A stretch of 64,000 nt of DNA, taken from contig NZ_PEFL01000003.1 of assembly GCF_002754475.1 (NCBI RefSeq), positions 496,001 through 560,000 of the forward strand. Direction: 5' to 3'. The notes below the pieces were generated by a model, which made no database searches, had not been told where the DNA came from, and worked only from the letters and a program-made list of their open reading frames with translations. The position numbers were made by a program, and so were the translations under genes. Source of the stretch: Comamonas sp. 26 (lineage in GTDB: Bacteria > Pseudomonadota > Gammaproteobacteria > Burkholderiales > Burkholderiaceae_C). This document shows positions 1 to 9,554 of this stretch, piece after piece; position 1 is the stretch's first letter; every line of letters begins with the position of its first letter.

Positions 1-1333
1 CGATGGCCCAGCTGATCTGGGCAAAGGCCAGTGTCAGCATGGTCAGGTACACGCCCGACAGGCGCACGCAGAACCAGCCATAGAGCAGGGCACCGGCAGC
101 GGCCACCAGCGGGCCCAGCAGCAGCGCGGCTTCCATGGGCAGGTTGAGCTGGCGCACCAGCAGTGCCGCGCCATAGGCCCCCAGCCCGAAGTAGGCCGCA
201 TGGCCAAACGAGTGCATGCCGCCGGGGCCGAGTATGAAGTGCAAGCTGGCCGCAAACAGTGCGGCGATAAAGATGTCTGTCAGCAGTACGGTGGTGTAGC
301 TGGCTTCGCTGCCAAAGGCCAGCGGCAGCAGCACCAGTGCCGCCAGTAGGGCCAGCCATGCGGCAGATGCGCCACGGCCTGCGTAGCGCAGCGGTTGCTC
401 GGGCTGGCCGCCGCTGCGGGCAAGGGCTTGTGGCTTGCCCAGCAGACCCCAGGGCCGCCAGATCAGCACCACGGCCATGGCGAGAAATTCCACCACCAGC
501 GTGAGCTTGGAGAATGAAATCTCCACCCCCGCAATCTCCTGCACTCCCAGCCAGATGCACACCGCTTTGAGTTCAGCCACCAGCAGCGCGGCGATGAAGG
601 CGCCGGGAATGCTGCCCATGCCGCCTACCACCACGATCACAAAGGCCGCGCCAATCGTGGTCATGTCCATCTCAAGACTGGCGGGCTCGCGCGGAAGTTG
701 CAGCGCGCCAGCAAGGCCTGCCAGCAGCGTGCCCAGCGCAAAAACGGCGGTAAACAACCACGCCTGATTGACACCTAAAGCGCCCACCATTTCTCGGTCT
801 TGCGTGGCGGCGCGCACCAGCGTGCCAAAGCGGGTTTTAGTGAGTAAAAGCGTCAGGCCTACCAATACGCAAGGGCCAACAGCTATCAAAAATAGATCGT
901 AGGTAGGGAACTGGCGGCTCAGAATTTCAACGGAGCTTTCCATGCCCTGCGCACGCGGGCCGAACAGCTCTTCAGGCCCCCACAGCCACAGCGATGCATC
1001 TTTGATGACCAGCACCAGCGCAAACGTGGCCAGCAGCTGGAACAGCTCGGGCGCTTGATAGATGCGACGCAGCAACAGCATTTCGGTGAGCGCACCCAGC
1101 AGGGCGCAGGCCAGCGGAGCCAGCAGCAGCGCGGGCCAGAAGCCGATATGGGGCGAGAGTACATCCACGCTGCTGTACGCGATGAAGGCGCCCAGCATGT
1201 AGAACGAGCCGTGGGCAAAGTTGATGGTGCGGGTGACGCCAAAAATCAGCGACAAACCCACAGACACCAAAAACAGCGACGATGCGCTGGCCAGACCGTT
1301 CAACAACTGGGCCAACAGGCCGGATGCACTCAT
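1..1333 (-). CDS. Fused LivH-LivM branched-chain amino-acid-type ABC permease (3' end outside window)
   Basis: The frame opens with ATG at 1333 and stays open to the left edge, so the C-terminus is missing. I translated it by hand. Residues 1 to about 300 are a LivH-type permease (SLIFGVTRTINFAHGSF near residue 30, GGMGSIPGA near residue 240). After an Arg/Gly/Gln-rich linker at about 305-325 a second, LivM-type permease begins (LGPGGMHSFGHAAYFGLGAY near residue 370). LivH and LivM are usually separate subunits; here one chain would supply both membrane halves of a high-affinity importer in the inner membrane. The receptor gene lies directly upstream on the same strand, separated by a terminator-like hairpin. 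The substrate could be a branched-chain amino acid, an amide, urea or an aromatic acid; sequence does not decide. The ATPases should lie beyond position 1. Confidence 0.85.
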   Translation of the reverse strand, partial: MSASGLLAQLLNGLASASSLFLVSVGLSLIFGVTRTINFAHGSFYMLGAFIAYSSVDVLSPHIGFWPALLLAPLACALLGALTEMLLLRRIYQAPELFQLLATFALVLVIKDASLWLWGPEELFGPRAQGMESSVEILSRQFPTYDLFLIAVGPCVLVGLTLLLTKTRFGTLVRAATQDREMVGALGVNQAWLFTAVFALGTLLAGLAGALQLPREPASLEMDMTTIGAAFVIVVVGGMGSIPGAFIAALLVAELKAVCIWLGVQEIAGVEISFSKLTLVVEFLAMAVVLIWRPWGLLGKPQALARSGGQPEQPLRYAGRGASAAWLALLAALVLLPLAFGSEASYTTVLLTDIFIAALFAASLHFILGPGGMHSFGHAAYFGLGAYGAALLVRQLNLPMEAALLLGPLVAAAGALLYGWFCVRLSGVYLTMLTLAFAQISWAI

Positions 1334-1374
1334 GCTGCGTAGCTCCTGAAGCTCGACATCGTGATTTCAGAGAT

Positions 1375-1405
1375 GAAAAAAGCCACCTGCGTGATTGCAG
1401 GTGGC
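1375..1405 (-). terminator. Terminator-like hairpin between receptor and permease genes
   Basis: A perfect 9-bp stem (GCCACCTGC/GCAGGTGGC) with a 6-nt loop is followed on the minus strand by a run of T (1375-1381). It lies 24 bases past the receptor stop and 42 bases before the permease start, so it probably works as a partial terminator that makes receptor mRNA more abundant than permease mRNA. Confidence 0.7.
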
Positions 1406-1428
1406 CCGGTATTTTCGCCCAAGCGTAA

Positions 1429-2649
1429 TCAGTTCGCCGTTGCGGGGCGCAGCTTCTTCACTTCTTCATCGCTGGGCTGGTAGTTTTTGCCGTCGGCATA
1501 GCGGTAGCTGACCAGCACACCGCGCTTGAGCTTTTCGTCATAGGCGGTCTTGCCGATGTAGGCACCCATGGTGGACTGGTTGTCTTGCGCACGATAGGTG
1601 ATGGGGCCGAAGGGGGTGGAGACTTCCAGTCCCTTGAAGGCGGCAATCAGCTTTTCGGTATCGGCATCGCCGCCGGTCTTGCGCAGGCCTGCCGCAATCG
1701 ACTGGATGGCGTTGTAGCCCACGATGGTGCCCAGACGCGGGTAGTCCTTGTACTTGGCCTGATAGGCTTTCAGAAACGCGGCGTGCTCGGGTGTCTTGAT
1801 GGAGTACCAGGGGTAGCCAGTCACGGTCCAGCCTAGCGGTGCTTCTTTCTTGAGCGGGTCCAGATATTCGGGTTCAGCCGTCAGCAGACCCACCACCTCG
1901 CGGCCTTTGAACAGACCGCGGGTATTGCCTTCGCGTACAAACTTGCCCAGATCGGTGGCAAACAGTACGTTGAAGATGGCTTCTGGCTTGGAGTCGGCCA
2001 AGGCCTGTACGACGGAGCCGGCATCAATCTTGCCCAGCGCAGGGGCTTGCTCGGCCACAAACTCGATATCGGGCTGCTTGGCCTTCATCAGTGTCTTGAA
2101 GGTGGCGATGGCGGATTGGCCGTATTCGTAGTTGGGGTAGACGATGGCCCAGCGCTTTTTCTTGAGCTTGAGGGCTTCTTCCACCAGCATGGCGGTCTGC
2201 ATATAGGTGGAGCCGCGCAGACGGTAGGTGTAGTGATTGCCGTCGGCCCAGACGATTTTGTCAGTCAGCGGCTCGGAGGCAAGGAAGAAGCGCTTTTTCT
2301 GCTTGGCGTAATCCGTCAGCGCCAGACCCACATGCGAGAGAAAGCTGCCGGTCAGCACGTCAATCTTCTCGCGGGTGTACAGCTCCTCGGCGGCCCTCAC
2401 GGCATCACCGGGGGTGGCGTTGTCATCACGCACAATCAGCTGCAGCTTTTTGCCGCCCACACCGCCTGCGGCGTTGACCTGCTCCACGGCCAGCTCCATG
2501 CCTTTTTTGTAGGGTTCCAGAAACGCGGGCTGGGCCTTGTAGCTGTTGATTTCCCCGATCTTGATGACCCCCTGGGCCCACACGGGCGCGGCGGCCAATG
2601 CCATAGCGGGAGCCACTGCGCTAAAACGCAAAGTCATAAGAAACCGCAT
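1429..2649 (-). CDS. Branched-chain amino-acid-type ABC transporter substrate-binding protein
   Basis: This is a periplasmic receptor of the LivK/Leu-Ile-Val-binding family (periplasmic-binding fold type I), about 406 aa. I chose ATG 2649 because AAGGAG lies about 8 bases upstream; an earlier ATG at 2655 sits directly against the SD. The N-terminus is a Sec signal peptide ending around AAAPVWAQ. The mature start (GVIKIGEINSYKAQPAF), the GGVGGKKLQLIVRDD segment and the GSFLSHVGLALTDYA pocket segment are typical of the family. It would deliver substrate to the fused permease encoded just downstream. The substrate is unknown; members of this subfamily also bind amides, urea and aromatic acids. 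Confidence 0.9.
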   Translation of the reverse strand: MRFLMTLRFSAVAPAMALAAAPVWAQGVIKIGEINSYKAQPAFLEPYKKGMELAVEQVNAAGGVGGKKLQLIVRDDNATPGDAVRAAEELYTREKIDVLTGSFLSHVGLALTDYAKQKKRFFLASEPLTDKIVWADGNHYTYRLRGSTYMQTAMLVEEALKLKKKRWAIVYPNYEYGQSAIATFKTLMKAKQPDIEFVAEQAPALGKIDAGSVVQALADSKPEAIFNVLFATDLGKFVREGNTRGLFKGREVVGLLTAEPEYLDPLKKEAPLGWTVTGYPWYSIKTPEHAAFLKAYQAKYKDYPRLGTIVGYNAIQSIAAGLRKTGGDADTEKLIAAFKGLEVSTPFGPITYRAQDNQSTMGAYIGKTAYDEKLKRGVLVSYRYADGKNYQPSDEEVKKLRPATAN

Positions 2650-2884
2650 CGTCATTCTCCTTATCACTAATCAGTATCAAGACATTGAAGCGCAATGTAC
2701 CTGTTTGCTGCCATTTATCCGACAATATAGGTCTTGTCCCGCTTGGCAATCGGCAGCCGCAGCTGTTAGGCAGTTCACTCTGCACGCAGCGTTCGCCACC
2801 GCATGTCTTCATGGCATACCTGCCGGGCATCCCAGCAACAGCGGGCATTGTTTGTCCCGAATTCATATTTTTGTGTAGACGACC

Positions 2885-3658
2885 ATGAGTGCTTTTCTCG
2901 AAGAACGCGTGCTGTCGGTTCACCACTGGACCGACCGTCTTTTCTCCTTCACGACAACCCGCGACACATCGCTGCGCTTCTCCAACGGCCACTTCACCAT
3001 GATTGGACTGAAGGTCGACGGCAAAAACCTGCTGCGCGCTTACTCCATTGCCAGCCCTAACTACGAAGAGCATCTGGAGTTTCTGTCGATCAAGGTGCCT
3101 GAAGGCCCCCTGACCTCCAAGCTGCAAAACATCCAGGTAGGCGACACCGTCATCGTGGGTAAAAAGCCCACAGGCACGCTGCTGATCGACTATCTGCTGC
3201 CCGGCAAGAACCTGTACCTGATCGGCACCGGAACCGGCCTGGCACCCTGGCTGGCCGTGGCCCGTGATCCCGAGACCTACGAGCGTTTTGACAACGTGGT
3301 CGTGGTGCACGGCGTGCGCCAGGTCGAAGAGCTGGCCTACCAGGAGCTGTTTGAGAAGGAACTGCCCGAGCACGAGTTCCTGGGCGAGATCGTCAAGGGC
3401 AAGCTGCACTACTACCCTACGGTGACGCGCGAGCCTTTCCGTAACCAGGGTCGTATCTCAACGCAGATCAACAACGGCACCTTCCCGCAAAACCTGGGCC
3501 TGCCTGATCTGAACCCCGAGACCGATCGCGTCATGCTGTGCGGCAGCCCCGCCATGTTGGCCGAACTCAAGGAGCTGCTGGAGCACCGCGGCTTCAAGGA
3601 AGGCAACACCACTACGCCCGGCGACTTCGTCGTTGAGCGTGCGTTTGTGGAAAAGTAA
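2885..3658 (+). CDS. fpr: Ferredoxin--NADP(+) reductase
   Basis: This is a 257-aa FAD enzyme of the bacterial subclass of plant-type ferredoxin/flavodoxin-NADP reductases; it exchanges electrons between NADPH and ferredoxin or flavodoxin in the cytoplasm. The RAYSIASP motif near residue 51 binds FAD, GTGTGLAP near residue 116 binds NADP, and the C-terminal VERAFVEK is the usual short tail that stacks on FAD. Length matches the family. There is no strong Shine-Dalgarno before ATG 2885, but the start agrees with the family N-terminus. It is transcribed divergently from the ABC receptor and is monocistronic, ending in a strong hairpin terminator. In other bacteria fpr responds to oxidative stress; no regulator lies beside it here. 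Confidence 0.95.
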   Translation: MSAFLEERVLSVHHWTDRLFSFTTTRDTSLRFSNGHFTMIGLKVDGKNLLRAYSIASPNYEEHLEFLSIKVPEGPLTSKLQNIQVGDTVIVGKKPTGTLLIDYLLPGKNLYLIGTGTGLAPWLAVARDPETYERFDNVVVVHGVRQVEELAYQELFEKELPEHEFLGEIVKGKLHYYPTVTREPFRNQGRISTQINNGTFPQNLGLPDLNPETDRVMLCGSPAMLAELKELLEHRGFKEGNTTTPGDFVVERAFVEK

Positions 3659-3679
3659 GTTCCGCTTTCCCCAAGCAAA

Positions 3680-3706
3680 AGGCCTGCATCTGCAGGCCTT
3701 TTTTGT
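3680..3706 (+). terminator. Intrinsic terminator of fpr
   Basis: AGGCCTGC and GCAGGCCT form a stem with a 4-nt loop, preceded by AAAA and followed by six T, about 22 bases past the fpr stop. Confidence 0.85.
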
Positions 3707-3722
3707 TAGTGAGTCATTTATA

Positions 3723-3767
3723 TAAATTGATAGCGCATGTCCCAATCTAGATAAGCGCTGGTAGCCA
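3723..3767 (+). repeat. Family A intergenic repeat, copy 1
   Basis: It contains AAATTGATAGCG followed after about 20 bases by GATAAGCGCTGGTAGCC, the two imperfectly inverted halves of the family. It lies in the gap between the convergent fpr and YihY genes, ending 3 bases from the YihY stop. Confidence 0.7.
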
Positions 3768-3769
3768 GT

Positions 3770-4753
3770 TTATATATTCTCCCCGGCGTTGTCAGGCAGA
3801 TTGCTCACATCCATGAGCGGGGCCTGCCCTGACCTGCGACGTGGAGCGAACGGCATGCGGATCTTCACGCTGGCCTTGTTGCAGGCCTTGGCCGTGGCGG
3901 CTGAAAACAGCAGGATGGCCGAGGTGACATAAAACCACATCAGCACCACCACCAGAGAACCTGCCGCGCCATAGGCCGAGACCACGGCGGCGGTGGACAG
4001 GTACCAGGCCAGCGCCTGCTTGGTGATGGTGAACAGGGCTGCGCCCATCAGCGAGCCCAGCAGCAGGTACCGGGTGGCAGGCTTGATGCCCGTGCCCATG
4101 CGCATCAGCCCCCAGAACAGCAGCACGGCAATGCCAAACGAAAGGCTCTCATTGATGACGCCCATCAGCGGGCCCAGCGGAACCAGTTGCAGTGCATCGT
4201 TGGCCCAGGTGGTAATCATCTGAATGGCGGTGGACAGCACCATGGACACCAGCAGCAAAAAGCCCAGACCCACCACATAGCTGAGCCCCCACAGGCGCGA
4301 GATGGCCATGCCCCACCATGGCCTGTTATCTTGCGGGCGGGGTTCTTCGCCCATGGACCAGAGCTTGTCCAGCGATGCCTGCAGCTCCACAAATACGCCG
4401 GTGGCACCCGAGAGCATCATCACCAGTCCAAGAATGGATGCCAGCGAGCCTTGACTGGAGTTCTGGGCACTGGAGAGCGCGCCCTTGATAACCTGCGCCG
4501 CCCGCTCCCCGACCACGTTTTGCACCTGACTGATGAGTGTGCTTTCTACATAGCTGCGGTCCATCCACCAGCCCAGTAGACCGACCACGGCCAGTAGCAG
4601 AGGGGCCAGACTGAGCATGCCGTAGAACGACATGGCGGCGCTCATGCGCAGACCATCGGCCTGCAGCCAGAGCTGTACGGAATCGATCAGCGGCTGCAGC
4701 GCGCTGGTCAGGCGTTGCAGCCAGTGCTTTCTGCCGGAGGTTTCATAAGCCAT
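3770..4753 (-). CDS. YihY/BrkB-family inner-membrane protein
   Basis: This 327-aa protein belongs to the YihY (formerly RNase BN/BrkB) family. It has about six hydrophobic segments, the first near residues 38-63 (MSFYGMLSLAPLLLAVVGLL) with the family motif around AAMSFYGMLSLAP. The large loop with ERAAQVIKGAL is also typical. The annotation of homologues as ribonuclease BN is historical; the true function of the family is not settled. The C-terminal tail is basic (PFAPRRRSGQ) and probably cytoplasmic. It is a single gene, convergent with fpr. Confidence 0.9.
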   Translation of the reverse strand: MAYETSGRKHWLQRLTSALQPLIDSVQLWLQADGLRMSAAMSFYGMLSLAPLLLAVVGLLGWWMDRSYVESTLISQVQNVVGERAAQVIKGALSSAQNSSQGSLASILGLVMMLSGATGVFVELQASLDKLWSMGEEPRPQDNRPWWGMAISRLWGLSYVVGLGFLLLVSMVLSTAIQMITTWANDALQLVPLGPLMGVINESLSFGIAVLLFWGLMRMGTGIKPATRYLLLGSLMGAALFTITKQALAWYLSTAAVVSAYGAAGSLVVVLMWFYVTSAILLFSAATAKACNKASVKIRMPFAPRRRSGQAPLMDVSNLPDNAGENI

Positions 4754-5093
4754 GGGATGAATTCTGGGTGTCGAGAGTGGATACCTGTGTCAGCCTATGT
4801 CTGCTGGGGCGCATGGATGCAATTTTTTGCATTCAATACTTTCCATGCAATGTGATTGATGTGGCAAGTAGTTAATACTTTTCTCAGGTGTAGTTCTTTT
4901 TCTTATTGAGAAATGTGCTCACATTTTTGAATATCGAAAAATTTGCATTCGATTTTTTGCCGAAAACGCATCGGTGTTTACGCTAGTCGCCTACGCTGGC
5001 GCACGGCCGTCTGTTGTAGTTCAATCCGGGTCTGCATCAATCAAATTGCAACCTAGTAGAAACAAAAAACGCCAGCCAGCAATGGGCGAGGCG

Positions 5094-6647
5094 ATGAGAC
5101 ACAACTCCATGCACACCACATTCACCCAAGCCTCCCCAGCTGATCGCGTGCTTTGCCCTGCGCTACGTGAACGTATCATGACCGCCGATGAAGCGGCCAG
5201 CCTGATCGAGTCTGGCATGACATTGGGCATGAGCGGCTTCACACCAGCGGGTGCCCCCAAGTCCGTGCCTCAGGCGCTGGCGCGCAGGATCGAAGCGCAG
5301 AATGCCAACGGCGGCAATTTCCGTATCAGCCTGTGGACGGGGGCATCCACCTCGGCTGAGCTCGATGGTGCGCTGGCCAAGGTGCACGGCATCGAGCGCC
5401 GCCTGCCTTACCAGTCCGACCCTACGGTGCGCAAAGAAATCAATGACGGGCGCATGCAGTACGTGGACATTCATCTGTCCCACGTGGCGCAGTACGTGTG
5501 GTTTGGCTTCCTCGGTCACCTCGATGTGGCAGTGATTGAGGTCGCTGGCATCTTGCCCGATGGCCGCCTGATTCCATCCACCTCGGTGGGCAATAACAAG
5601 ACCTGGCTGGAGCAGGCCGACAAGATCATTCTGGAAGTCAACAGCGCCCAGCCCGCCGAGCTGGAAGGCATGCACGACATCTACTACGGCGCTGCCGTGC
5701 CGCCCAAGCGCAAGCCCATCCCTATGGAGCACCCGTTTGACCGCATTGGCGACCCGTATCTGCACTGCGATCTGAGCAAAGTGATTGCCGTGGTGCCCAC
5801 GCAGCAGCGCGACAAGCTGGCGGCCTTTACGCCGCCCGATGTGGATTCGCAGCGCATTGCCGAAAACATCATCGATTTTCTGCAGAACGAGGTGAAGGTG
5901 GGCCGCTTGCCGCCTGAGTTGCTGCCGCTGCAGTCTGGCGTGGGCAATATTGCCAACGCCGTGCTGGCTGGCCTGAACAAGGGGCCATTCGACCACCTGA
6001 ACGCCTACACCGAAGTGCTGCAAGACGGCATGCTGGACATGCTGGAGTCCGGCAAGCTGGCTACCGCATCCACCACCTCTCTGGCGCTCAGTCCCGAGGC
6101 CATGGAGCGTTTCCTGGCCAATATCGAGTTCTACCGTCAGCGCATCATGCTGCGCCCGCAGGAGATCTCGAACCACCCCGAGCTGATTCGCCGCATGGGT
6201 TTGATCTCCATGAACGCGCTGATCGAAGCCGATATGTATGGCAATGTGAACAGCACGCATGTCATGGGCTCGTCCATCATGAACGGCATTGGCGGCAGCG
6301 GCGACTTTGCGCGCAACGCCTATCTGTCCATTTTTATGACGCCATCGACGGCCAAGGGCGGCAAGATCAGCTGCATCGTGCCCATGGTGTCCCACGTCGA
6401 TCACACCGAGCACGATGTGCAGATTGTGGTGACCGAGCAAGGCCTTGCTGACCTGCGCGGTCTGGCCCCTGTGCAGCGGGCGCGCCTCATCATCGAAAAA
6501 TGCGTGCACCCCAGCTACAAGGAAGCTATGACGGACTACCTGGAGCGCGCTCTGCGCGATGCGCCAGGAAAGCACACGCCGCATCTGCTGGGCGAGGCCT
6601 ATGCCTGGCATCAGCGCTACCTGCAGACGGGCTCCATGCAGGCCTGA
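5094..6647 (+). CDS. Acetyl-CoA hydrolase / succinyl-CoA:carboxylate CoA-transferase family protein
   Basis: This is a class I CoA-transferase of the Ach1/Cat1/ScpC type, which moves CoA between acyl-CoA and succinate or acetate, or hydrolyses acetyl-CoA. The body begins at MTADEAASLIESGMTLGMSG and continues with GFTPAGAPK. TEVLQDG near the middle probably contains the catalytic Glu, and HVMGSSIMNGIGGSGDFARN is a strong family signature. The frame is open from 4974, but family length (about 500 aa) favours a start at 5094 or 5109; neither has a clear SD, so the N-terminus is uncertain. The gene stands alone, with a terminator right after it. Which acyl-CoA is used cannot be read from sequence. 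Confidence 0.88.
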   Translation: MRHNSMHTTFTQASPADRVLCPALRERIMTADEAASLIESGMTLGMSGFTPAGAPKSVPQALARRIEAQNANGGNFRISLWTGASTSAELDGALAKVHGIERRLPYQSDPTVRKEINDGRMQYVDIHLSHVAQYVWFGFLGHLDVAVIEVAGILPDGRLIPSTSVGNNKTWLEQADKIILEVNSAQPAELEGMHDIYYGAAVPPKRKPIPMEHPFDRIGDPYLHCDLSKVIAVVPTQQRDKLAAFTPPDVDSQRIAENIIDFLQNEVKVGRLPPELLPLQSGVGNIANAVLAGLNKGPFDHLNAYTEVLQDGMLDMLESGKLATASTTSLALSPEAMERFLANIEFYRQRIMLRPQEISNHPELIRRMGLISMNALIEADMYGNVNSTHVMGSSIMNGIGGSGDFARNAYLSIFMTPSTAKGGKISCIVPMVSHVDHTEHDVQIVVTEQGLADLRGLAPVQRARLIIEKCVHPSYKEAMTDYLERALRDAPGKHTPHLLGEAYAWHQRYLQTGSMQA

Positions 6648-6670
6648 TCGTAGCTAGGCTGAAGCGCCCA

Positions 6671-6700
6671 TTAAAAACGCTGCCAAGGCAGCGTTTTTAA
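6671..6700 (+). terminator. Terminator after the CoA-transferase gene
   Basis: TTAAAAACGCTGCC pairs with GGCAGCGTTTTTAA, giving a stem flanked by A and T tracts, so it can act in both directions. It lies between the CoA-transferase and the convergent garD. Confidence 0.85.
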
Positions 6701-6771
6701 TGATTTTGGGCTGTAGCCAAGGAAGGAATTGCGTGAGGTGCTACAGATTCAGAAGCGTGATTTGTTTGACC

Positions 6772-8337
6772 TCAGGTCACCGGCGCGGGGTTGAACAGCA
6801 CCAGGGCGTTGTGCAGCTTCCACTGCTCGGCCCAGGTTTTTTTTCTGCCGCTGGCCACATCCAGCATCAGTCTGAACATTTCCCAGCCTATCTCTTCGAT
6901 GGTGGCTTGGCCGTCGGCGATGCGTCCGGCGTTCACATCCATCAGGTCATGCCAGCGCCGCGCCAGGTCACTGCGCGTGGCGACCTTGATCACCGGCACC
7001 TGAGCCAGACCGTAAGGCGTGCCCCGGCCCGTGGTGAAGACATGCAGATTCATGCCCGCCGCCAGTTGCAGGGTGCCGCAGATAAAGTCGCTGGCAGGTG
7101 TGGCTGCATAGACTAGGCCGCGCGCTATGCCACGATCTGCCAGACGCTGGCCCGGCGACAACACGCCCGTGATGGGGGCCGTGCCGCTCTTGATGATGGA
7201 GCCCATGGCTTTTTCGACAATGTTGGATAGGCCGCCTTTTTTGTTGCCCGGCGTGGTGTTGGCGCTGCGGTCCACCTTGCCCTTGTCGAGATAGGCGTCA
7301 TACCAGGCCATCTCTTCGATCATGGCCTCTGCCACTTCGGAGGTGGATGCGCGCGAGGTCAGTTGGTCAATCCCATCGCGCACCTCGGTCACCTCGCTGA
7401 ACATCACGGTGGCACCAGCGCGCACCAGCAAGTCGGTGCAAAAACCCACGGCCGGGTTGGCCGTGACGCCGCTGAAGGCATCGCTGCCGCCGCATTGCAC
7501 ACCCACGACCAGTGTGCTGGCAGGCACGGTCTCGCGCTGGCGCGCATTGAGGCGCTCCAGATGGGCCTTGGCACGTTCCATGATGGAGTCGATCATGGAC
7601 ATAAAGCCCACATAGGCCTCGTCCTGCAGGCAGACCACATCCAGCTCTGGTTCGCGTTTATCGACGATGGGAAAACTGCCCGGCGGCAGCAGGCGCTCTG
7701 GCTGCAGCTTCTCACAACCCAGGCTGACCACCATCACCTCGCCGCCAAAATTCGGGTTGTGGCTGATGTTGCGCAAGGTGCGCTGCGGTATCTCGGCGCC
7801 CACGGCATCGATGGCCACGCCGCAGCCGTAGCTGTGTTCCAGGCCGACTACGTCATCGACGTTCGGGTAGCGCGGCAGCAACTCGGCCTTGATGCGGCTC
7901 ACAGCAAAGTCGAGCACACCTGCCACGCATTGCACCGTGGTGGTGATGGCCAAGATGTTGCGCGTCCCCACCGTGCCGTCGGCATTGCGGTAGCCCTCGA
8001 AGGTGTAACCCTCAAGCGGCAACAATTCGGGCGGCTTGACCGTGGCAATGGGCAGGCCCTCCAGCGAGCGCGCCTCAGGCATCTGCAGCAAGCGTTCGTG
8101 CACCCAACTGCCGGCCGGGATGGGCTTGAGCGCATAGCCTATGACCACGTTGTAGCGGCGTATTACACCGCCCTCGGGAATGTCCACCAGTGCCACCTTG
8201 TGGGCCTGCGGCACTTTGTCGACCAGCACCAGGCCGCTTGGCAGTACGGTGCCGGCAGGCAGGCCGCCGTCATTGGCGATGATGGCCACGTTGTCGGACG
8301 GGTGCATGCTGATGGAAAGTGGGGCAGGGGTACTCAT
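6772..8337 (-). CDS. garD: Galactarate dehydratase
   Basis: This 521-aa protein dehydrates meso-galactarate to 5-dehydro-4-deoxy-D-glucarate in the cytoplasm. It resembles Escherichia coli GarD along the full length, including an N-terminal SAF-like domain (about 1-100), [18 protein letters not shown], the [14 protein letters not shown] segment, [29 protein letters not shown] and the C-terminal ending VLFNPAPVT. The conserved Cys and His of these segments fit the Fe(II)-dependent UxaA/GarD family. It is the last gene of the minus arm of the aldarate island, separated from the Bug receptor upstream by a family B repeat. Its product feeds KdgD in the plus arm. Identification is firm. Confidence 0.95.
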   Translation of the reverse strand: MSTPAPLSISMHPSDNVAIIANDGGLPAGTVLPSGLVLVDKVPQAHKVALVDIPEGGVIRRYNVVIGYALKPIPAGSWVHERLLQMPEARSLEGLPIATVKPPELLPLEGYTFEGYRNADGTVGTRNILAITTTVQCVAGVLDFAVSRIKAELLPRYPNVDDVVGLEHSYGCGVAIDAVGAEIPQRTLRNISHNPNFGGEVMVVSLGCEKLQPERLLPPGSFPIVDKREPELDVVCLQDEAYVGFMSMIDSIMERAKAHLERLNARQRETVPASTLVVGVQCGGSDAFSGVTANPAVGFCTDLLVRAGATVMFSEVTEVRDGIDQLTSRASTSEVAEAMIEEMAWYDAYLDKGKVDRSANTTPGNKKGGLSNIVEKAMGSIIKSGTAPITGVLSPGQRLADRGIARGLVYAATPASDFICGTLQLAAGMNLHVFTTGRGTPYGLAQVPVIKVATRSDLARRWHDLMDVNAGRIADGQATIEEIGWEMFRLMLDVASGRKKTWAEQWKLHNALVLFNPAPVT

Positions 8338-8395
8338 GGCAATCTCGTCTCAATTTTCTATTTCATAGCCTTGGGCCGCATCCGCTAGGCAACTG

Positions 8396-8499
8396 GCGCA
8401 GCCCCAAACCAGAGACACCGAGGAAGGGCCGCCCCGTACCGAAGGTGTCGTCCCCCTCCGCGAAGCGAGAAGGGGGAAGGCGCAAAGCGCCTCAGGGGG
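8396..8499 (-). repeat. Family B dispersed element, copy 1
   Basis: Read on the minus strand it begins CCCCCTGAGGCGCTTTGC immediately after the stop codon of the Bug receptor gene, and continues through a CCCCCT/AGGGGG hairpin region to GGGCGGCCCTTCCTCGGTG and TCTCTGG. Three more copies in the window share the same order of blocks and the same position just after a stop codon. Confidence 0.8.
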
Positions 8500-9501
8500 T
8501 CATTCCGCTTTAATTCCCGCTGCCTTGATCACCTTGGCCCACTTGGCCACTTCGGCCTTCTGGTAGTCGGCCAGCTCGGCCGGCGTCATGCTGGAAGGCA
8601 GCATGCCGAAGTTCTTGAGACGGGCCTGGACTTCGGGGGTGGCGACGATCTTCATGATCTCGGCATGCAGGCGATCCACGACGGGCTTGGGCGTTCCTGC
8701 GGGTGCGAACACGGCCTGCCAGGAGCTCATGTCGAAACCTTTTTCACCAGCCTCGGCAATGGTGGGCACATCGGGCAATGATTCCAGGCGCTTGGAACTG
8801 CTCACGGCGATGGGGCGCAGCTTGCCGGACTGGATATGCGGACCGACGACCAGCGCGGTGTCGAACATCATGTCAACCTGTCCGCCGATTACGTCCTGCA
8901 CGGCCGGGCCGCTGCCCTTGTAGGGCACATGCGTGAATTTCACACCGGTCTGGTAGGCCAGCAGCTCCAGTGCCATGTGGTTGGAGGTACCGCTGCCGGG
9001 CGAGGCCGAAGACAAACCGCCCGCGCCCGCCTTGGCCTTGCTGGCGGCCAGCACGTCGGCCAGTGTCTTGTAGGGGCTGGAAGCCGGCACCACGAGGACC
9101 AGGGGGCCCGAGCCCAGCATGGCCACGGGCGTGAAGGACTTGACGGGGTCGTAGTCCAGCTTGGAATAAAGGCTCACATTGATGGCATGCGAGCTGATGG
9201 TGCCGCCCAGGATGGTGTAGCCGTCGGCCGGTGCGCGCGCGGCCAGGGCCGAGCCCACGCTGCCACCAGCTCCGCCCTTGTTTTCTATGACCACCGAGGT
9301 GCCTAGCGCTTTGCCTAGAGACTGGGAAATCACGCGCGCCAGGGTGTCTGTATTGCCGCCGGGCGGAAAGGGCACCATGTAAATGATGGGCTTTCCCGAG
9401 GGCCAGTTGCCCTGTGCCATGGCGGGCGTGGCGACAAGTGGTGCGCCGAGCAGCAGGGTGCTGGCGGCGAGAGTGCGTTGGATCAGTGTGCGGCGTTGCA
9501 T
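8500..9501 (-). CDS. Bug/TctC-family tripartite tricarboxylate transporter receptor
   Basis: This is a 333-aa periplasmic solute receptor of the Bug (TctC) family. A signal peptide with an Arg pair (QRRTLIQRTLAAS) ends near TPAMAQG. The mature protein shows IYMVPFPPGGNTDTLAR, ARAPADGYT and FTHVPYKGSGPAVQD, all Bug hallmarks around the carboxylate-binding pocket. No TctA or TctB membrane subunit is encoded anywhere in the island, so it is an orphan receptor that must dock with a transporter encoded elsewhere or act as a sensor. Its position between two aldarate dehydratase genes suggests glucarate, galactarate or a related diacid as ligand; this is inferred from context. Confidence 0.92.
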   Translation of the reverse strand: MQRRTLIQRTLAASTLLLGAPLVATPAMAQGNWPSGKPIIYMVPFPPGGNTDTLARVISQSLGKALGTSVVIENKGGAGGSVGSALAARAPADGYTILGGTISSHAINVSLYSKLDYDPVKSFTPVAMLGSGPLVLVVPASSPYKTLADVLAASKAKAGAGGLSSASPGSGTSNHMALELLAYQTGVKFTHVPYKGSGPAVQDVIGGQVDMMFDTALVVGPHIQSGKLRPIAVSSSKRLESLPDVPTIAEAGEKGFDMSSWQAVFAPAGTPKPVVDRLHAEIMKIVATPEVQARLKNFGMLPSSMTPAELADYQKAEVAKWAKVIKAAGIKAE

Positions 9502-9554
9502 GGTGGTTGTCTCCGGTTGGTCGAAAGCGTCTTCTTGCGCTGTAGATGAGGGGT

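Noticed and set aside
2621..3409. Minus-strand frame over fpr and its promoter
   Set aside because: Gln/His-rich shadow of fpr running across the divergent promoter region.
4974..5093. Longer N-terminus of the CoA-transferase
   Set aside because: About 40 residues beyond the family length, with low similarity to coding composition.
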